This document shows, piece by piece, positions 18,063 to 27,622 of a stretch of 64,000 nucleotides of DNA. The position numbers were made by a program, and so were the translations under genes. The notes beneath the pieces were generated by a model, which saw only the letters and a program-made list of their open reading frames with translations, had not been told where the DNA came from and did not search any database. This stretch comes from Rahnella inusitata (lineage in GTDB: Bacteria > Pseudomonadota > Gammaproteobacteria > Enterobacterales > Enterobacteriaceae): NCBI RefSeq assembly GCF_003263515.1, contig NZ_JYDE01000044.1, forward strand, positions 42,707 to 106,706, in the 5' to 3' direction. How positions within the stretch are numbered: position 1 is the first letter of the stretch; every line of letters begins with the position of its first letter.

Positions 18063-19475
18063 ATGGCGCAGTTTTTAACGGAAGACTTCCTTCTCGACAC
18101 AGAATTCGCACGTCGCCTGTATCACGACTACGCGAAAGATGAGCCCATTTTCGACTACCACTGCCATTTGCCACCTGAGCTGATTGCCCAGGATTATCAT
18201 TTTAAAAACATGTACGACGTATGGCTTAAAGGCGATCACTACAAATGGCGCGCGATGCGTACCAATGGTGTGCCTGAGCGTATGTGTACCGGTGATGCCA
18301 CTGACCGCGAGAAGTTTGACGCCTGGGCGGCAACGGTTCCGCACACCATCGGAAACCCGCTGTACCACTGGACCCACCTCGAGCTGCGTCGTCCGTTCGG
18401 CATCACCGGTAAATTGCTTTCTCCGTCTACCGCAGGCGAAATCTGGGAGCGCGGCAATGCTTTGCTGGCGCAGGATGACTTTTCTGCCCGTGGCATCATG
18501 AAACAGATGAACGTGAAAATGGTCGGCACCACCGATGACCCTGTCGATTCTCTGGAACACCATAAAGCCGTGGCGCAGGACAGCAGTTTTGACATCAAAG
18601 TGCTGCCAAGCTGGCGTCCGGACAAAGCCTTCAACATTGAAGCAGCGACCTTCGTGGATTACATGAAGAAACTGGAAGCGGCCTCTGATGTGTCTATTAG
18701 CCGTTTCAGCGATCTGCGTGATGCCCTGAAAAAACGGATGGACCACTTCGCGGCGCACGGCTGCAAAGTTTCCGACCACGCGCTGGACGTTGTGGTGTAC
18801 GGCGAAGCGGACGACGCGACGCTGGATGGCATTCTGGCCCGCCGCCTGAGCGGTGAAACGCCAACCCCGGCAGAAATCGCGCAGTTCAAAACCGGCGTTC
18901 TGCTGTATCTGGCTTCTGAATATCAGCGTCGCGAATGGGTACAGCAGTACCACATTGGCGCGCTGCGTAATAACAATACCCGGATGTTCCAGCTGATCGG
19001 TGCAGACGTCGGTTTCGATTCCATCAATGACCAGCCGCTGGCAGAACCGCTGTCCAAATTATTGGGTGCGCAGGGCATGGCTGGTGGCCTGCCGAAAACC
19101 ATTCTGTACTGCCTGAACCCTCGTGATAACGAAGTGATCGGCACCATGGTCGGTAACTTCCAGGGTGAAGGGATGCCGGGCAAGATGCAGTTTGGTTCTG
19201 GCTGGTGGTTCAATGATCAGAAAGACGGCATGCAGCGCCAGATGACTCAGCTCGCCAACCTCGGTTTACTCAGCCGTTTCGTGGGCATGCTGACCGACAG
19301 CCGCAGCTTCCTGTCTTATACACGTCACGAATACTTCCGCCGCATTCTGTGCCAGATGATTGGCCGCTGGGTGGAAGAGGGCGAAGCGCCGGCAGATATC
19401 GAACTGCTGGGCAGCATGGTGAAAAATATCTGCTTCGACAACGCCAAACAGTATTTCCAGATTGAACTGAACTAA
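18063..19475 (+). CDS. uxaC: Glucuronate/galacturonate isomerase UxaC
   Basis: Uronate isomerase: converts glucuronate to fructuronate and galacturonate to tagaturonate, the first cytosolic step of hexuronate breakdown. The 470 residues equal the E. coli length. The metal-dependent amidohydrolase-fold motif [13 protein letters not shown] is at about residue 29, and conserved [12 protein letters not shown] follows near 155. GATGAGGAACC precedes the ATG. It is the first gene of uxaC-uxaB-uxaA. Confidence 0.97.
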   Translation: MAQFLTEDFLLDTEFARRLYHDYAKDEPIFDYHCHLPPELIAQDYHFKNMYDVWLKGDHYKWRAMRTNGVPERMCTGDATDREKFDAWAATVPHTIGNPLYHWTHLELRRPFGITGKLLSPSTAGEIWERGNALLAQDDFSARGIMKQMNVKMVGTTDDPVDSLEHHKAVAQDSSFDIKVLPSWRPDKAFNIEAATFVDYMKKLEAASDVSISRFSDLRDALKKRMDHFAAHGCKVSDHALDVVVYGEADDATLDGILARRLSGETPTPAEIAQFKTGVLLYLASEYQRREWVQQYHIGALRNNNTRMFQLIGADVGFDSINDQPLAEPLSKLLGAQGMAGGLPKTILYCLNPRDNEVIGTMVGNFQGEGMPGKMQFGSGWWFNDQKDGMQRQMTQLANLGLLSRFVGMLTDSRSFLSYTRHEYFRRILCQMIGRWVEEGEAPADIELLGSMVKNICFDNAKQYFQIELN

Positions 19476-19486
19476 AAACGCACGAC

Positions 19487-19508
19487 GGGGCGCAGGTTCC
19501 TGCGCTCC
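19487..19508. terminator. Hairpin in the uxaC-uxaB spacer
   Basis: GGGGCGCAGG-TT-CCTGCGCTCC stem-loop 12 bases after uxaC, without a T-tract. It could be an mRNA processing or stability element, or a weak attenuator within the operon. Confidence 0.4.
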
Positions 19509-19617
19509 GATAATAAACAGAGCAATAACAACTAATTATCCCATTTAGCACGGCGGCCACAGGACACATTCTTTGTCCTCAAAGACCGGCGTCTGAGCAA
19601 ATTAAGGTAAATGTGAG

Positions 19618-21069
19618 ATGCAAAGGTTAAATCGCCGTGACTTTCCAGGCCGTCATCATCCCGACAAAATTATTCAGTTCGGTGAAGGTAACTTTTTGCG
19701 GGCGTTCGTTGACTGGCAAATCGACCTGTTAAATGAACATACCGATCTGAACGCCGGTATCGTGATCGTTCGCCCGATTGACACCGATTTTCCGCCTTCG
19801 CTCAGCACGCAGGATGGCCTGTACACCACCATCATCAGCGGCCTGAACGAGCAGGGCGAAACGGTGCGTGATACGCGCATCATTCGTTCCGTCAACCGCG
19901 AAATCAATATTTATCATCAGTTTGACGAGTATCTGGCGCTGGCGCGCGATCCCAATATCCGCTTTGTGTTTTCCAACACCACCGAAGCAGGGATCAGCTA
20001 CGTCGAGAGCGATCGTCTGGAAGACGCGCCACCGGCCAGCTTCCCCGCCAAACTGACCCGTTTGCTGTTCGAGCGTTTCACTCACTTCTCTGGCGCTGCC
20101 GATAAAGGCTGGGTTTTACTGCCATGTGAACTGATCGACTACAACGGCGAAGCCTTGCAGGAACTGGTGCTGCGCTACGCACAACAGTGGGCATTACCTG
20201 CTTCCTTTACCCAATGGCTGGAAACCAGCAACACCTTCTGCTCAACGCTGGTTGACCGCATCGTGACCGGTTATCCACGCAGCGAAGTGGACAGTCTGCA
20301 GCAGGAACTGGGCTATCAGGACAGCTTTTTCGACAGCGCGGAACACTTCTATCTGTTCGTGATCCAGGGGCCGAAAAGTCTGGCTCAGGAGCTGCGTCTG
20401 GACAAACTGCCGCTGAACATTCGTTTGGTTGATGACATCAAACCGTACAAAGAACGCAAAGTGGCGATCCTCAACGGTGCGCATACCGCGCTGGTGCCGG
20501 TGGCATTTCTGTGTGGTCTGAACACCGTCGGCGAATCGATGAATGATGCGCAGTTAAGCCGCTATGTTGAGCTGGCTATTTCTGAAGAAATCTCGCCGGT
20601 ACTGGATCTGCCGCAGGATGAACTGACCTCCTTCGCGCAGGCCGTGCTGAGCCGTTTCCGCAACCCGTTCATTCAGCTTCAGCTGTTGTCGATTGCCCTG
20701 AACGGCATGACTAAATACCGCACCCGTATTCTGCCGCAACTGCTGGCGAGTCAGGAAAAACATCAGATCCTGCCGCCACGCCTGACCTTCGCGTTGGCCG
20801 CGTTGCTGGCATTTTACCGCGGCGAACGTAATGGTGAAATCTATCCGTTGCAGGATGATGCCCACTGGCTGAGCCGTTTCTCAGAACTGTGGAGCAGCGT
20901 ACGTAACGGCGAATTACCGCTGGCCGGGCTGGTGGAAACCGTGCTGGCCGATGAAGAACACTGGGGACGGGATCTCAACACCGTGCCTGGCCTGACCGCT
21001 AAAGTGACCGAACAGTTACAGGCGATCGAAGACCGTGGCATGCGCGATGCGCTGGCGGCTTACAGCTAA
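19618..21069 (+). CDS. uxaB: Tagaturonate reductase UxaB
   Basis: NAD-dependent altronate oxidoreductase (mannitol dehydrogenase family) reducing tagaturonate to altronate. The 483 residues equal the E. coli protein. The Rossmann-type N-terminal segment [16 protein letters not shown] is at about residue 20; the conserved [16 protein letters not shown] block with the family's catalytic Lys is near 275-290. In E. coli uxaB is unlinked; here it lies inside the uxaC-uxaA operon. Confidence 0.97.
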   Translation: MQRLNRRDFPGRHHPDKIIQFGEGNFLRAFVDWQIDLLNEHTDLNAGIVIVRPIDTDFPPSLSTQDGLYTTIISGLNEQGETVRDTRIIRSVNREINIYHQFDEYLALARDPNIRFVFSNTTEAGISYVESDRLEDAPPASFPAKLTRLLFERFTHFSGAADKGWVLLPCELIDYNGEALQELVLRYAQQWALPASFTQWLETSNTFCSTLVDRIVTGYPRSEVDSLQQELGYQDSFFDSAEHFYLFVIQGPKSLAQELRLDKLPLNIRLVDDIKPYKERKVAILNGAHTALVPVAFLCGLNTVGESMNDAQLSRYVELAISEEISPVLDLPQDELTSFAQAVLSRFRNPFIQLQLLSIALNGMTKYRTRILPQLLASQEKHQILPPRLTFALAALLAFYRGERNGEIYPLQDDAHWLSRFSELWSSVRNGELPLAGLVETVLADEEHWGRDLNTVPGLTAKVTEQLQAIEDRGMRDALAAYS

Positions 21070-21079
21070 GAGGGCGACT

Positions 21080-22570
21080 ATGCAAAGTATCATTCAAATT
21101 CATCCTGCTGATAACGTTGCCGTGGCACTGCGCGACATTGAAGCCGGTGAGCGCGTCGAAGCGGGCGATTATCAGGTCGTGTTGCCAGAAGCGGTTGCCC
21201 GTGGTCACAAATTTGCCCTGCGCCCGATTGTGGCCGGGGAAAATATTGTCAAATACGGCCTGCCGATTGGCCATGCGCTGTCCGTGATTGAACCGGGCGT
21301 GCATATCCATTCGCAAAACGGCAAAACCAATTTAAGCGATCTGGATCAGTACCAGTATCAGCCGGAGTTTGTGACCGTGCCTGAGCAGATGGCCGATCGC
21401 GAAGTCCAGATCTATCGCCGAAAAGACGGTCAGGTGGGGATCCGCAACGAGCTATGGTTAATCCCGACCGTCGGCTGTGTGAACGGTATCGCCCGTCAGA
21501 TCCAGACGCGTTTTCTCAAAGAGACTAATGACGCAGAAGGCACCGACGGTGTTTATCTGTTCACGCATCCGTTTGGCTGTTCGCAGCTGGGTGACGATCA
21601 CATTAATACCCGCACCATGCTGCAAAATATGGTGCGCCACCCGAACGCCGGTGCGGTGCTGGTAATCGGCCTGGGTTGTGAAAACAATCAGGTGGACGTA
21701 TTCCGCGAGACGCTGGGTGACGTCGACGAAGACCGCGTGCGTTTCATGACGCTGCAAAAATTCGATGACGAAGTGGAAGCCGGTCTGGAGCGTCTGCGCG
21801 AGCTGTATGCCGTCATGCGTAATGACAAACGCGAGAGCGGTAAACTCAGCGAACTGAAGTTTGGTCTGGAATGCGGTGGCTCCGACGGACTGTCCGGTAT
21901 CACCGCCAACCCGCTGCTGGGGCGCTTCTCTGACTATGTGATTGCTAACGGCGGCACCTCCGTGCTGACCGAAGTGCCGGAAATGTTTGGCGCAGAACGT
22001 ATCCTGATGAGCCGTTGCCGTGACGAATCAACGTTTGAAAAAACCGTCCACATGGTGAACGACTTCAAGCAGTACTTCATCGAGCATAATCAGCCGATTT
22101 ACGAAAACCCATCTCCGGGCAACAAAGCCGGGGGTATCACTACGCTGGAAGAGAAGTCGCTCGGTTGTACGCAGAAAGCCGGTCAAAGCCCGGTCATGGA
22201 CGTACTGAAATACGGCGAACGCCTGACCACGCCTGGGCTTAACCTGCTCAGCGCGCCGGGTAACGATGCGGTGGCGACCAGCGCATTAGCCGGTGCCGGC
22301 TGCCACATGGTGCTGTTCAGCACCGGACGCGGCACGCCTTATGGCGGTTTCGTTCCGACGGTTAAACTGGCAACCAACAGCGAGCTCGCGGCGAAAAAAC
22401 CACACTGGATCGATTTCGATGCCGGTCAGCTGATCCACGATGTCACCATGGATCAACTGCTGGGCGAATTTGTGGATCTGATCGTGGCGATCGCTGATGG
22501 CCGCAAAGCCAAAAACGAGCTGAATGATTTCCGTGAATTAGCGATTTTTAAAAGCGGTGTCACATTGTAA
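21080..22570 (+). CDS. uxaA: Altronate dehydratase UxaA
   Basis: Iron/manganese-dependent dehydratase converting altronate to 2-keto-3-deoxygluconate, the last uxa step before the common KDG pathway. The 496-residue start at 21080 (MQSIIQIHPADNVAVALRD) matches E. coli and has AGAGGGCG before it; a longer frame overlapping uxaB is not needed. It has an SAF domain at about residues 10-90 and then the UxaA catalytic domain (HPFGCSQLGDDH, ENPSPGNKAGGITTLEEKSLG). It starts 10 bases after the uxaB stop. Confidence 0.97.
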   Translation: MQSIIQIHPADNVAVALRDIEAGERVEAGDYQVVLPEAVARGHKFALRPIVAGENIVKYGLPIGHALSVIEPGVHIHSQNGKTNLSDLDQYQYQPEFVTVPEQMADREVQIYRRKDGQVGIRNELWLIPTVGCVNGIARQIQTRFLKETNDAEGTDGVYLFTHPFGCSQLGDDHINTRTMLQNMVRHPNAGAVLVIGLGCENNQVDVFRETLGDVDEDRVRFMTLQKFDDEVEAGLERLRELYAVMRNDKRESGKLSELKFGLECGGSDGLSGITANPLLGRFSDYVIANGGTSVLTEVPEMFGAERILMSRCRDESTFEKTVHMVNDFKQYFIEHNQPIYENPSPGNKAGGITTLEEKSLGCTQKAGQSPVMDVLKYGERLTTPGLNLLSAPGNDAVATSALAGAGCHMVLFSTGRGTPYGGFVPTVKLATNSELAAKKPHWIDFDAGQLIHDVTMDQLLGEFVDLIVAIADGRKAKNELNDFRELAIFKSGVTL

Positions 22571-22594
22571 CCCTGCGGCTTTATCGTTAGGATG

Positions 22595-22626
22595 AAACGG
22601 CGTTTCAATTATGAAGCGCCGTTTTT
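22595..22626 (+). terminator. uxaCBA operon terminator
   Basis: AAACGGCGTTTCA, a short ATTA loop, TGAAGCGCCGTTT followed by TT: a 13-bp stem with one G-T pair, 25 bases after the uxaA stop. Confidence 0.9.
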
Positions 22627-22695
22627 ACGTTACAGCTTTGCGTAGCAGCGATACGTGAAAAAACGACGAAGTCTTCTACGCAGAGAGCCTGATAA

Positions 22696-23259
22696 ATGAC
22701 GTATTACTGGTTTGCCCAGTCGATTGGTGTGGTGGCTTTTGTTGTCGGCATCACCATGTTTTTCAACCGCAGCGATCGACGCTTCAAACAGCAACTTTCC
22801 GCCTACAGCGCCATTATCGGCGTGCATTTCCTGCTGATGGGCGCCGCACCCGCAGGCATGAGCGCCTTGCTCAACTCTATCCGTACCCTGATTTCCCTGC
22901 GCACCCGTAACCAGTGGATTATGGTGATTTTCATCGTCCTGACGCTGTTCTTAGGCCTGAGCCGCGCGCATCACTGGATGGAGTTATTGCCGGTCGGTGC
23001 CACCGTCGTCAGTACCTGGGCGCTGTTTCGCACCAGCGGGCTGACCACGCGCTGCATCATGTGGTGCTCAACCTGCTGCTGGGTGGCGCATAACGTCTGG
23101 CTCGGCTCGATTGGCGGCTCGCTTATCGAAGGCAGTTTCCTCGTCATGAACGGTTTTAACATCATTCGCTTCCGCCGCCTGCAACTGCGTGGCATCGATC
23201 CTTTCCTGGTGGAAAAGAAGATTGTGAAGAAGATGGATCAGAACAAAGCGGCGGAGTGA
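22696..23259 (+). CDS. ygjV: YgjV-family inner-membrane protein
   Basis: 187-residue integral membrane protein of the YgjV family with about five to six hydrophobic segments and conserved NSIRTLISLRTRNQW and STCCWVAHNVWLGSIGG blocks. The function is unknown. The position after uxaA matches E. coli. The C-terminal tail is charged and cytosolic. A hairpin overlaps its stop codon. Confidence 0.93.
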   Translation: MTYYWFAQSIGVVAFVVGITMFFNRSDRRFKQQLSAYSAIIGVHFLLMGAAPAGMSALLNSIRTLISLRTRNQWIMVIFIVLTLFLGLSRAHHWMELLPVGATVVSTWALFRTSGLTTRCIMWCSTCCWVAHNVWLGSIGGSLIEGSFLVMNGFNIIRFRRLQLRGIDPFLVEKKIVKKMDQNKAAE

Positions 23260-23271
23260 GATTTCACTCCG
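23252..23271. terminator. Hairpin overlapping the ygjV stop
   Basis: CGGAGTGA-GATT-TCACTCCG, an 8-bp perfect stem between the convergent ygjV and Anbu genes, without clear T-tracts. Confidence 0.5.
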
Positions 23272-23282
23272 TCTCAGGAAAA

Positions 23283-24014
23283 TTACTCTTCCAGCTTAAG
23301 CGGCGGCAGCTGCGCGAAGATGCTCAGCAAGCCTTCGCCCCAGCCTTTGCGGATCATGTCGAAATACGGGTGCGTTTCGGTGATCCGATATTGTTGCGCG
23401 GTACTGTAGCTGTCGGTTGGGTAGGTCAGGACGTCGAGCGGCAGACCGACGGACAGATTGCTGCGCAGCGTGGAATCCATTGAAATCAGCGCGCACTGCA
23501 TCGCCTGATCCAGCGGGGTATCGAAGCTCAGCACGCGATCGATAATCGGCTTGCCGTATTTGCTTTCACCCACCTGAAAATAGGGCGTGTCGTGCGTGGC
23601 TTCGATGAAGTTGCCTTGCGGATAGATGTGGAACAGCCGCAGGCCTTCGCCCTTTATTTGCCCGCCGAGCAGCAGGTTGCAGCTGAAATCCGTGGTGCCG
23701 CCCTGATTCGCGCCGCTGTCGCGGGCAATCACTTCGCGCACCGTTTCACCGAGCAGGCTGGCGGCGTCATACATCGACGCCACGTTGAGCAGGTTTTCCC
23801 GTTGATCATCCAGACAGCGGCGATGGAGCAGACTGATAATGCTCTGTGTGGTCGCCAGATTTCCGGCACTTTGGAGCACCAGTACGCGTTCATCGCTTTG
23901 ATGAAAAACGTGCAGTTTTCGGAAAGTGGAAATATGGTCCACCCCGGCATTGGTGCGCGAGTCTGATACAAACACCAGGCCAGAGGACAAGCGCATGGCC
24001 ACACAGTAAGTCAT
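23283..24014 (-). CDS. Anbu, proteasome-type N-terminal-nucleophile peptidase
   Basis: Ancestral-beta-subunit (Anbu) peptidase, a self-assembling bacterial relative of HslV and the 20S proteasome beta subunit. In the 243 residues, Met1 is followed by Thr2, the expected nucleophile after Met removal (MTYCVAM). Asp18 (VSDSRTNAG) and Lys33 (FRKLHVF) sit at the positions of the other proteasome active-site residues. It is the last gene of a four-gene minus-strand operon and starts 31 bases after the transglutaminase gene. Its physiological substrate is not established in the family. Confidence 0.93.
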   Translation of the reverse strand: MTYCVAMRLSSGLVFVSDSRTNAGVDHISTFRKLHVFHQSDERVLVLQSAGNLATTQSIISLLHRRCLDDQRENLLNVASMYDAASLLGETVREVIARDSGANQGGTTDFSCNLLLGGQIKGEGLRLFHIYPQGNFIEATHDTPYFQVGESKYGKPIIDRVLSFDTPLDQAMQCALISMDSTLRSNLSVGLPLDVLTYPTDSYSTAQQYRITETHPYFDMIRKGWGEGLLSIFAQLPPLKLEE

Positions 24015-24045
24015 AGAAAAATCTTCCTATTTCAAGCAGTCAGGA

Positions 24046-24840
24046 TTATTGCGGAATGTCGAACATTTCGACCGCCGCGACAGTGCGCATGTCTTCGCAT
24101 CCCCCACCTAACCGGATACCGCGAACCGGACATGCATCAAGATAATCTATGCCGATAGCCAGTTTCAAATGCTGATTGGGCTGGCAGGTATTATTCGTGA
24201 CATCGAAGCTTTGCCAGCGGTCATCCAGCCAGGCTTCGGCCCACGCGTGCATCGCCACATGGGCGGAGTCTTGGGTATAGAGATAACCGCTGACGTAGCG
24301 CGCCGGAATGCCCAGACTACGGCAGCAGGCGAGGAAAACGTGGGTGTGATCCTGACACACGCCCTGCTGCGCAGAAAACGCTTGTGAGGCGCTGTCTTTT
24401 ACCGTGGTGGTGCCTGGGCTGTAGGGCATTTTCAGCAACAGCTCACCCATCAGGCTGCACAGACTTTCGTGTTGTGCCTGTGGCCGGTAATAACGGTTGG
24501 CAAAATCGCGGATCGCGCCATCGGCCAGCGTCAGCGGGCTGGTGCGCAAAAACACCAGTGGCGAGAGATGCCCGCAGTTGTCGTCCTCGGTATTGTCTTC
24601 AATTTCGACCACGCCGTTAGCTTCAATGGTGATCGCCTGATGCGGCTGATCCAGCGTCAGCACATGCAGCACGTTGCCGTAAGCATCGAACGTGCGGGTG
24701 GCGTATTCCGGCAGCGTTAAATCCCATGACAGGATTTTCTGATGGCTGGAGTTCTGCGGCGTGAGGCGCAGATATTGCGTGCTGTGTTTGACCTGTTGCG
24801 CATAAGTGTAATGCGTCTGATGACTGACATTCAGTTTCAT
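24046..24840 (-). CDS. Transglutaminase-like cysteine peptidase of the Anbu operon
   Basis: 264-residue protein with an N-terminal bacterial transglutaminase-like beta domain (YTYAQQVKHSTQYLRLTPQ) and a transglutaminase core. Catalytic Cys is in AQQGVCQDHTHVF, His in HVAMHAWAEAWL and Asp in WQSFDVTNNT. The ATG at 24840 (MKLNVSHQTHY) overlaps the alpha-E stop as TAATG; the open frame extends upstream, but that part is a shadow of the alpha-E gene. It probably hydrolyses or cross-links peptide amides together with Anbu; the substrate is unknown. Confidence 0.92.
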   Translation of the reverse strand: MKLNVSHQTHYTYAQQVKHSTQYLRLTPQNSSHQKILSWDLTLPEYATRTFDAYGNVLHVLTLDQPHQAITIEANGVVEIEDNTEDDNCGHLSPLVFLRTSPLTLADGAIRDFANRYYRPQAQHESLCSLMGELLLKMPYSPGTTTVKDSASQAFSAQQGVCQDHTHVFLACCRSLGIPARYVSGYLYTQDSAHVAMHAWAEAWLDDRWQSFDVTNNTCQPNQHLKLAIGIDYLDACPVRGIRLGGGCEDMRTVAAVEMFDIPQ

Positions 24841-25781
24841 TATTGTGCCTCCAGATAGGTCTGATGGATGCTCTCTGCGATAGCGCCGGTCTGGTCGAGG
24901 AACTGCATCAACCAGGGGCTGAGACCCATTTCGACAATTTCTTCCATTTCGGTGAAGCGTAGCTGCGCGTGCAGGGTGTGAACGCGCCGGCGTGGCAGAT
25001 TGCCCGCTGTACCGCCGATTTCTTCTAACTGCTCGGCCATAATTTCCACGCATGACAGCAGGGATCGCGGCAACTCACGGCGCAGGATCAGCAACTCGGC
25101 GATGCGCTTCTGGCTGAGTTGCTGTTTGTACAGTGTATGGAATGCCTCACGTGCACTGACGGCGCGCAGCAGCGTGTCCATCCGGTAATATTCGCGCACC
25201 GGATCTTCATCCGCGTTAAGCAGCTGATTTTTGGCATCCAGCAGGCGCGCAGTGCTGTCTGCACGTTCCAGCATGGTGCCGAGGCGGATGAAATTTTGGG
25301 CGTCGCTGCGCAGCAAAGTGCCGAACATCGCGCCACGGAACAGATGTGAGCGCTCCTTAACCCAGTCGAAGAAGGAATCCGCACCGGCGGAACCGACGCC
25401 CTGACGGCGGATCAGTTTCATCTCAATCCATGTGGCGTTGATGCTTTCCCAGACTTCAGAAGACAGGCTGCCGCGCACCGCGTGGGCGTTGTTCCACGCC
25501 ATTTGCAGACAGCTGTAAATACTGCCGTGATTGATGTTATCGAGCGCGAAAAAGTTGAGCAGATTGCTCATGGTCAGCTGCGGATAATGTTCATTGAACA
25601 GCGTGCGGGTACCGGTCATGGTCAGCGGCACCAGCAGATCGTTATTTTCATCGCGCGCCATGACGTCACGGATCGACATCATCGACAGCTTGTTGGTGAC
25701 GTCCAGCAGACGGGCGATATTCTCGGCGCGTTCCAGATAACGCGCCATCCAGTACAGCTCACTGGCGGTTCTGCTTAGCAT
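24840..25781 (-). CDS. Alpha-E domain protein (DUF403)
   Basis: 313-residue, almost entirely helical alpha-E family protein: the N-terminal SRTASELYWMARYLERAENIARLLDV block is the family signature. There is no catalytic motif. Family members always accompany circularly permuted ATP-grasp and transglutaminase genes, suggesting they act in a peptide-ligation or tagging complex. It overlaps the ATP-grasp gene upstream (ATGCTAA) and the transglutaminase gene downstream (TAATG), so translation is coupled. Confidence 0.92.
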   Translation of the reverse strand: MLSRTASELYWMARYLERAENIARLLDVTNKLSMMSIRDVMARDENNDLLVPLTMTGTRTLFNEHYPQLTMSNLLNFFALDNINHGSIYSCLQMAWNNAHAVRGSLSSEVWESINATWIEMKLIRRQGVGSAGADSFFDWVKERSHLFRGAMFGTLLRSDAQNFIRLGTMLERADSTARLLDAKNQLLNADEDPVREYYRMDTLLRAVSAREAFHTLYKQQLSQKRIAELLILRRELPRSLLSCVEIMAEQLEEIGGTAGNLPRRRVHTLHAQLRFTEMEEIVEMGLSPWLMQFLDQTGAIAESIHQTYLEAQ

Positions 25782-27229
25782 GCGTCATCCTCCGTCGAAT
25801 CTTCTTCTTCCAGCACCCAGGTATCTTTCGTCCCGCCGCCCTGCGATGAGTTGACCACCAGCGATCCTTCGGCCAGCGCCACGCGGGTTAAACCGCCGGG
25901 AACCAGACGGATCTCTGCGCCGGTGAGCGCGAAGGGCCGCAAATCGATATGGCGGGGTGCCAGACCATTTTCGACAAACGTCGGGCAGGTGGAGAGCGCG
26001 AGCGTTTCCTGTGCGATGTAATTTTCGGGGCGGGTTTTCAGTAAATCGCGAAAACGTGCCAGTTCCTCAAGGCTGGCCGTCGGGCCAATGAGCATGCCGT
26101 AACCGCCCGCGCCGTGAACCTCTTTCACCACCATTTTGTCCAGATTCGCCAGCACAAAAGACAGGTCAGATTGCTTACGGCATTGCCACGTTGGCACGTT
26201 ATTGAGGATAGGATCTTCGCCCAGGTAGTAGCGGATCATCTCAGGCACGTAAGGGTAGATGGATTTATCGTCAGCAACGCCGGTGCCGATGGCATTCGCC
26301 AGCACCACGCCACCGGCGCGGTAGACCGACAGCAGGCCGGGTACGCCCAGCATGGAGTCGGCGCGAAACGCCAGCGGATCCAAAAACGCATCGTCGATGC
26401 GCCGGTAGATAACGTCGATCTTGCAGGGACCCGCGGTGGTACGCATCAGCACTGCACCGTCTTTAACGAACAAATCGGCGCTTTCAACCAGTTCAACGCC
26501 CATTTGCTGCGCAAGAAAACTGTGTTCGAAATAGGCACTGTTAAAACGCCCCGGTGTCAGCACGACGACAGTAGGATCGTTAACTGGCGTGCTTTCACGC
26601 AAAGTTTGCAGCAGATGAGAAGGGTAGCGCGAAACCGGTGCGATGCGCTGCTCGGCAAACAGCTCCGGGTACAACCGCATCATCATTTTGCGGTTTTCCA
26701 TCATGTAGGAAACGCCGGACGGTGTGCGCAGGTTGTCCTCCAGCACGTAGTATTCACCATCGCCGCCGCGCACCATGTCGGTTCCGGCGATGTGAGCGTA
26801 GGTATCACGATGAAGATCGATGCCCTGCATACAAGGCTGATACTGATCGTTGGCCAGCACCTGTTCGGCAGGCACCAGTCCGGCTTTGAGTATTTTCTGG
26901 TCGTGATAAATATCATGCAGAAATGCGTTCAGCGCCTGAACCCGCTGGCGGATCCCGCGATCGAGCATTTTCCATTCCCCGGCGGGAATAATGCGCGGCA
27001 CGCTGTCAAACGGGATCAGCCGCTCTGCGCCATCATCTTCGCCGTAAACATTAAAGGTAATCCCCACCCGGTGGAACAGCAGCGCTGCTTCCTCTTTTTT
27101 GCGCTGTACGGCCTGTTGATCGGCCTGCTGCAACCACTGCCAGTAAGCCTGATAATGGCTGCGGTGTTTCCCTTCAGCCATTAACATTTCATCAAAGAAG
27201 GGTGAATCGGAAAGGTCAATCTTAATCAT
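25775..27229 (-). CDS. Circularly permuted ATP-grasp protein (DUF404/DUF407)
   Basis: First gene of the Anbu operon. This circularly permuted ATP-grasp family protein probably forms amide bonds between a carboxylate and an amine using ATP. Signatures seen: FHRVGITFNVYG, GVSYMMENRKMMMRLYPEL, VVVLTPGRFNSAYFEHSFLAQQMG and the Gly-rich KEVHGAGGYGMLIGP nucleotide-binding loop. The ATG at 27229 (MIKIDLSDSPFFDEML) lies 5 bases after GTGAGG; an adjacent ATG at 27232 and a frame extension to 27277 are alternatives. The C-terminus is acidic. Confidence 0.92.
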   Translation of the reverse strand: MIKIDLSDSPFFDEMLMAEGKHRSHYQAYWQWLQQADQQAVQRKKEEAALLFHRVGITFNVYGEDDGAERLIPFDSVPRIIPAGEWKMLDRGIRQRVQALNAFLHDIYHDQKILKAGLVPAEQVLANDQYQPCMQGIDLHRDTYAHIAGTDMVRGGDGEYYVLEDNLRTPSGVSYMMENRKMMMRLYPELFAEQRIAPVSRYPSHLLQTLRESTPVNDPTVVVLTPGRFNSAYFEHSFLAQQMGVELVESADLFVKDGAVLMRTTAGPCKIDVIYRRIDDAFLDPLAFRADSMLGVPGLLSVYRAGGVVLANAIGTGVADDKSIYPYVPEMIRYYLGEDPILNNVPTWQCRKQSDLSFVLANLDKMVVKEVHGAGGYGMLIGPTASLEELARFRDLLKTRPENYIAQETLALSTCPTFVENGLAPRHIDLRPFALTGAEIRLVPGGLTRVALAEGSLVVNSSQGGGTKDTWVLEEEDSTEDDAC

Positions 27230-27622
27230 CATCACCTCACAAACTGGACCGGCTGCAATTGAATCGTTCAATAACAATGAAGATCACGCATAAAGTGTGC
27301 CATCGTGCAAAATGGGTTGGAAATCGGGGAAAAAGTGGTTGGTCTGCCTTCTTCGGGTGCAACCGGTTTTCAAGCTGAGTCAAAAGAGTGCAGAAATGAT
27401 TAGGTTACTGTAAGTATGATCTTTGATGAGGCAATTACCATTAATGATATGAAAACGGCAAAAAGCATATGGATACATTAATTATGTTTAGTATTTCCGC
27501 GCATCATCACATTCACATTTTCGGGATGCTGATATACACACACCCACAATTTCACCATGTGAATACAGTCTCCTCACACTCCGAAAAGCAGGATGCTTTT
27601 CACATGCCAACCAGGGACCGGA
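27230..27622. promoter_or_regulatory. Divergent region between the Anbu operon and vgrG
   Basis: About 390 bases without a supported gene, much more AT-rich than the flanking genes. It must hold the promoters of both units. A perfect hairpin GAAAAGCA-GGA-TGCTTTTC (27583-27601) lies 21 bases before the vgrG ATG, immediately upstream of its Shine-Dalgarno sequence, and could influence vgrG translation. Confidence 0.55.

Noticed and set aside
24841..25053. N-terminal extension of the transglutaminase frame
   Set aside because: Covered by the alpha-E coding sequence; the extension is Arg-rich shadow sequence, and the TAATG start is better supported.
26114..27184. 356-codon ORF on the plus strand
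   Set aside because: Antisense shadow of the ATP-grasp gene; His/Arg/Gln-rich translation without domain character.
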